Shown here: piece after piece, positions 61,540 to 64,000 of the stretch
Position numbering within the stretch: position 1 is the first letter of the stretch
How the letters are laid out: each line of letters opens with the position of its first letter
Source: Pseudomonas sp. QS1027
Lineage (GTDB): Bacteria; Pseudomonadota; Gammaproteobacteria; Pseudomonadales; Pseudomonadaceae
DNA: 64,000 nucleotides
Direction: 5' to 3'
Assembly (NCBI RefSeq): GCF_002814235.1
Contig: NZ_PHSU01000009.1
Span: forward strand, 62,001-126,000
The notes under the pieces: generated by a model
The model's database searches: none
Seen by the model: only the letters and a program-made list of their open reading frames with translations
Told to the model about the DNA's origin: nothing
Position numbers and translations under genes: made by a program

Positions 61540-62396
61540 AGCGAACCGGCCAGCGTGGCGTGGCGCTGATCAGTGTGCTGCTGATCATGACCCTGGCCCT
61601 GTTCGTGGTCGGCGGCCTGTTGCGCAGTCACACGCGGGCCTTGCAGAGCAGCGCCCAGCATATTCATCAGGTGCAACTGCGTCAGTGGGCGATTGCCGCG
61701 GAGAGTTGGGCGCGGGAGTTGTTGCAGGCGCCTGATCCGCTGGAGGACAAGACCATCAATCTGGCCCAGCCCTGGGCGCGTCCGTCGCTGCCGTTCGAGC
61801 TGTCGGGTGTCGAAGTGCGGATCGAGATCGAAGACCTGGCCGGGCGGTTCAACCTGACCCGCCTGCTGCTGCCCGGCAAGGCCGATGAAATCAGCCTGGA
61901 GCGCTGGGCCCGGTTGCTGGCGGTGCTGGAGATCCCGGCATTCGACCTGGCGTCGCTACGGGGCACCGAGGTCAGCGACACCAGCCAGTTGCGCCTGTTG
62001 CCCGGCGTCGATCAGGACATTTTGCAGCGCCTGCAACCCTTCGTCGCGTTGCTGCCGCCCGAGGCAACGCTGAACATCAATACCGCCTCGGCCACCCTGT
62101 TGGCGACGCTGGAAGGTATGACGGCGGCCACTGCCCGGGACGCTGTCGCCCAGCGCCCGGCGCAAGGTTATGCCGACGCCCATGAATTTACCCGTGCACC
62201 GGGGCTGGATGGGCTGGGTATTGCCAGCCATGGCCTGGGTGTCGACAGCCGCTGGTTCCGGGTCACGGTCGAGGTCAGCGCGGGCGCGGCGCGACTGCGG
62301 CTGGTCAGCGATCTGGCGCGGCCTCGCGACAGCCTTCGCCTGCGTGTCCTGCAACGGCGCTTCCTGGCCCCGACTCAAGGTGAAACCCCGTTATGA
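61536..62396 (+). CDS. gspK: Minor pseudopilin GspK
   Basis: A 286-residue pseudopilin that caps the tip. The leader MKRTGQRG precedes VALISVLLIMTLALFVVGGL; position +5 is Ser, and lack of Glu+5 is normal for GspK. The large globular domain includes IEDLAGRFNLTRLL and the inserted alpha domain with LNINTASATLLATL. It overlaps gspJ and gspL by 4 nt each. Confidence 0.94.
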   Translation: MKRTGQRGVALISVLLIMTLALFVVGGLLRSHTRALQSSAQHIHQVQLRQWAIAAESWARELLQAPDPLEDKTINLAQPWARPSLPFELSGVEVRIEIEDLAGRFNLTRLLLPGKADEISLERWARLLAVLEIPAFDLASLRGTEVSDTSQLRLLPGVDQDILQRLQPFVALLPPEATLNINTASATLLATLEGMTAATARDAVAQRPAQGYADAHEFTRAPGLDGLGIASHGLGVDSRWFRVTVEVSAGAARLRLVSDLARPRDSLRLRVLQRRFLAPTQGETPL

Positions 62397-63496
62397 GCAA
62401 TTGGCTTTATCTCACGGCCGAAGGCCTGGCTGGCTGTGACGCTGGCTGGCCGGTCGGCTATTGGCAGGCGGGCGGCGAGTACCGCGCTGTCACCCTGGCC
62501 GAGGCGGCGACGTTCCTGTCGGGGCAATCGGTGCGGGTGATCCTGCCCATGGAGATCTGTAGTGGTTTGCGCAGCGAGCCCTGGCCCGGTCGACGCAAGC
62601 CCACGGTCCAGGCGTTGGCCTATGCCGTCGAAGACCGCTTGGCCGAGGAACTGGATGGACTGCATCTTGCGGTCGGCGCGGCGGCCAAGGATTCGCGCTA
62701 CCCGCTGCTGGCGATCAACAAGGAGCGCTTCAAGGCGATCCTGGCGTTGTTGCAGGCCTCGGGGCTGCAAGTGGAAAGCGTCAAGGTGGATGCCGATTTG
62801 TTGCCGGATGATCAGGTCTATGGCGTCTGGTGGGCTGGACGATGGTTGGTGGGTGGGGCTATCGAGGCCCGGCTTGCGCTGTCGCCCGAAGATCTGGAGG
62901 TGCTACGACCACGACTGCCGGAGACGCTGTGCTGGATGGGCGCTGATCGGCAGGCCGAGATCGCGGCGTTGTTGGTTACCGGTCATTCGCGCGGGCTGGA
63001 CTTGCTGCAAGGTGAGTTTCGTCAGGTGCGGGCGCGTTGGCCATTGGGCGCGCTAGTGCTGTCGGCGCTGGCGTTATTCGTGCTGTCCTGGGGGTTTATC
63101 CTGGCGCGCGCCCACTATCTGGAAAACGCTGCTGGGCAGTTGTACGAGCAGAGTGTGCAGCGCTTCCAGCGTTTGTATCCCGAGCAAACCCGGATTGTCG
63201 ACCTGGCGGCCCAGCTCAAGGCCTTGCAGGGGCAGACCGACCCGCCGGGCAGCCAGATGAGCCGTCTGGTGCAACTGATTGAACAGGTGGTTGGTGGCAG
63301 CAGCGTTGAGGTTCAGCGTATCGAATACCGCGCCGGCAGCGGCTGGACGTTGCTGCTGACGGCCGGCAGCTTCACCGATCTTGAGCGCTTGCGCGAGCGT
63401 GGCCAGGGCAGCGGTTTGCCGATCAGATTGGGCAGCGCCAGCAAGGACCGCGAGCGGGTGCAGGCGGTGCTGATGTTGGAGGAGAAAAACGGATGA
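62393..63496 (+). CDS. gspL: Type II secretion protein GspL
   Basis: A 367-residue bitopic platform protein. The cytoplasmic actin-like domain (1-205; LAYAVEDRLAEELDGLHLAVG) recruits GspE, a membrane helix (about 218-238, PLGALVLSALALFVLSWGFI) follows, and a periplasmic ferredoxin-like domain pairs with GspM. Equivalent to a PilM-PilN fusion. Overlaps gspK and gspM by 4 nt. Confidence 0.92.
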   Translation: MSNWLYLTAEGLAGCDAGWPVGYWQAGGEYRAVTLAEAATFLSGQSVRVILPMEICSGLRSEPWPGRRKPTVQALAYAVEDRLAEELDGLHLAVGAAAKDSRYPLLAINKERFKAILALLQASGLQVESVKVDADLLPDDQVYGVWWAGRWLVGGAIEARLALSPEDLEVLRPRLPETLCWMGADRQAEIAALLVTGHSRGLDLLQGEFRQVRARWPLGALVLSALALFVLSWGFILARAHYLENAAGQLYEQSVQRFQRLYPEQTRIVDLAAQLKALQGQTDPPGSQMSRLVQLIEQVVGGSSVEVQRIEYRAGSGWTLLLTAGSFTDLERLRERGQGSGLPIRLGSASKDRERVQAVLMLEEKNG

Positions 63497-63957
63497 TCAG
63501 GTCATTGGCTGTACCGGCGGCGCTGACGCAAAGATGGCAGGCCCTCGGCCTTCGGGATCGACGGATGCTGATCGGTCTGGGGATTTTCCTGACGGTGGTG
63601 GGCTTGTTCAGCGGGGGCTGGCAGCCGGCGCAACAGCGTCTGGAACGGAGCGAGCGGGTGTACCAGCAACGCCTGTTATTGGCCGCTGAAGTTCAGCGCG
63701 CCCAGCCGACGGCTCAGCGTGCGAACCCATCGCGGTCCCTGTCGAACCGGCTGAGTGAAACGGTGGCAGCGGCGGGCCTGGAGTTGCAGCAACTGGACCA
63801 GGATGGCCAGTCACTGCGGGTTACTCTCAGCGGCAATGTATTGGCCTTGCTGCAGTGGCTGGACCAGACCGAGCAATCGGGCGCGGTGTTGCAGTCGTTG
63901 AGCCTGGAGAAGCGCGACAAGCTGCTGGTGGCACAGGTCGCGTGGCGTGCCGATTAA
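63493..63957 (+). CDS. gspM: Type II secretion protein GspM
   Basis: A 154-residue bitopic protein: short cytoplasmic RWQALGLRDRR, membrane helix (about 24-42, MLIGLGIFLTVVGLFSGGW), a coiled coil (QPAQQRLERSERVYQQRLLL) and a ferredoxin-like domain (SLSNRLSETVAAAGLELQQL). Partner of GspL, analogous to PilO. Last gene of the operon; no gspN, prepilin peptidase (gspO) or pilotin gene follows within the window. Confidence 0.9.
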   Translation: MIRSLAVPAALTQRWQALGLRDRRMLIGLGIFLTVVGLFSGGWQPAQQRLERSERVYQQRLLLAAEVQRAQPTAQRANPSRSLSNRLSETVAAAGLELQQLDQDGQSLRVTLSGNVLALLQWLDQTEQSGAVLQSLSLEKRDKLLVAQVAWRAD

Positions 63958-64000
63958 GGCGAGAGCAGTTGCTCCGCGTAGCGGGCGATGACATGGCTGA
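63954..64000 (-). CDS. C-terminal end of a leftward gene (partial)
   Basis: On the minus strand an open frame enters from the right edge and ends SHVIARYAEQLLSP with a TAA at 63956-63954. That stop overlaps the gspM TAA (TTAA), giving a tail-to-tail junction. Codon use is GC-rich. The tail is too short to assign a family. Confidence 0.4.
   Translation of the reverse strand, partial: SHVIARYAEQLLSP

Noticed and set aside
61536..61600. Missing Glu+5 in the GspK pseudopilin
   Set aside because: Lack of Glu at +5 is the usual state of GspK, the tip subunit, so it is not a defect.

Overview
The window is chromosomal DNA of a Pseudomonas, most likely of the P. fluorescens group. The evidence is the high GC content, the gene order (opgGH, tatABC with hisIE, ubiEJB, the medium-chain-length PHA cluster phaC1-phaZ-phaC2-phaD-phaF-phaI, hslVU, argS, priA, rpmE, maeB, ponA, pilMNOPQ, aroKB, gltBD, hemE), which follows the P. 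aeruginosa PA5081-PA5034 backbone from memory, and scattered GTAGGAGC-type REP elements. No tRNA, rRNA, CRISPR array, insertion sequence or prophage gene was seen.

Layout: 1-8.4 kb holds a peptidase-M29-like gene, proline iminopeptidase (pip), D-Tyr-tRNA deacylase (dtd), the osmoregulated periplasmic glucan pair opgG-opgH and an orphan amino-acid-type solute-binding protein. A chemoreceptor with an HBM-like sensor follows. From 10.5 to 16.6 kb one leftward run carries ubiE-ubiJ-ubiB-hisI-hisE-tatA-tatB-tatC-rsmE. From 16.7 to 24.4 kb lies the PHA locus: phasins phaI and phaF read rightward, and phaD, phaC2, phaZ, phaC1 and a DUF971 gene read leftward. From 24.5 to 36.1 kb are hslVU (with a heat-shock-type promoter), an SPOR-domain protein, argS, priA, rpmE (with a structured leader), maeB and ponA. 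From 36.3 to 44.6 kb the rightward series pilMNOPQ-aroK-aroB-damX combines the type IV pilus alignment complex and secretin with shikimate-pathway genes. gltB-gltD and hemE extend to 52 kb.

The accessory part begins after hemE. A 0.5 kb AT-richer spacer precedes a GbpA-like secreted AA10 lytic polysaccharide monooxygenase. Next comes a low-GC cytochrome b561-type membrane protein whose stop codon overlaps the start of gspC, and then a compact type II secretion operon gspCDEFGHIJKLM. The set reads as a possible chitin-attack module: an exported copper redox enzyme, the machine that could export it, and a membrane cytochrome that might handle its electrons or oxidants. This LPMO-b561-T2SS linkage is the most interesting signal in the window; the functional link is inference.

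Start codons were often chosen inside longer open frames, using Shine-Dalgarno spacing, neighbour overlaps and remembered family N-termini. Non-ATG starts are proposed for opgG, rsmE, hslV, pilM, aroK, the b561 gene and gspC.
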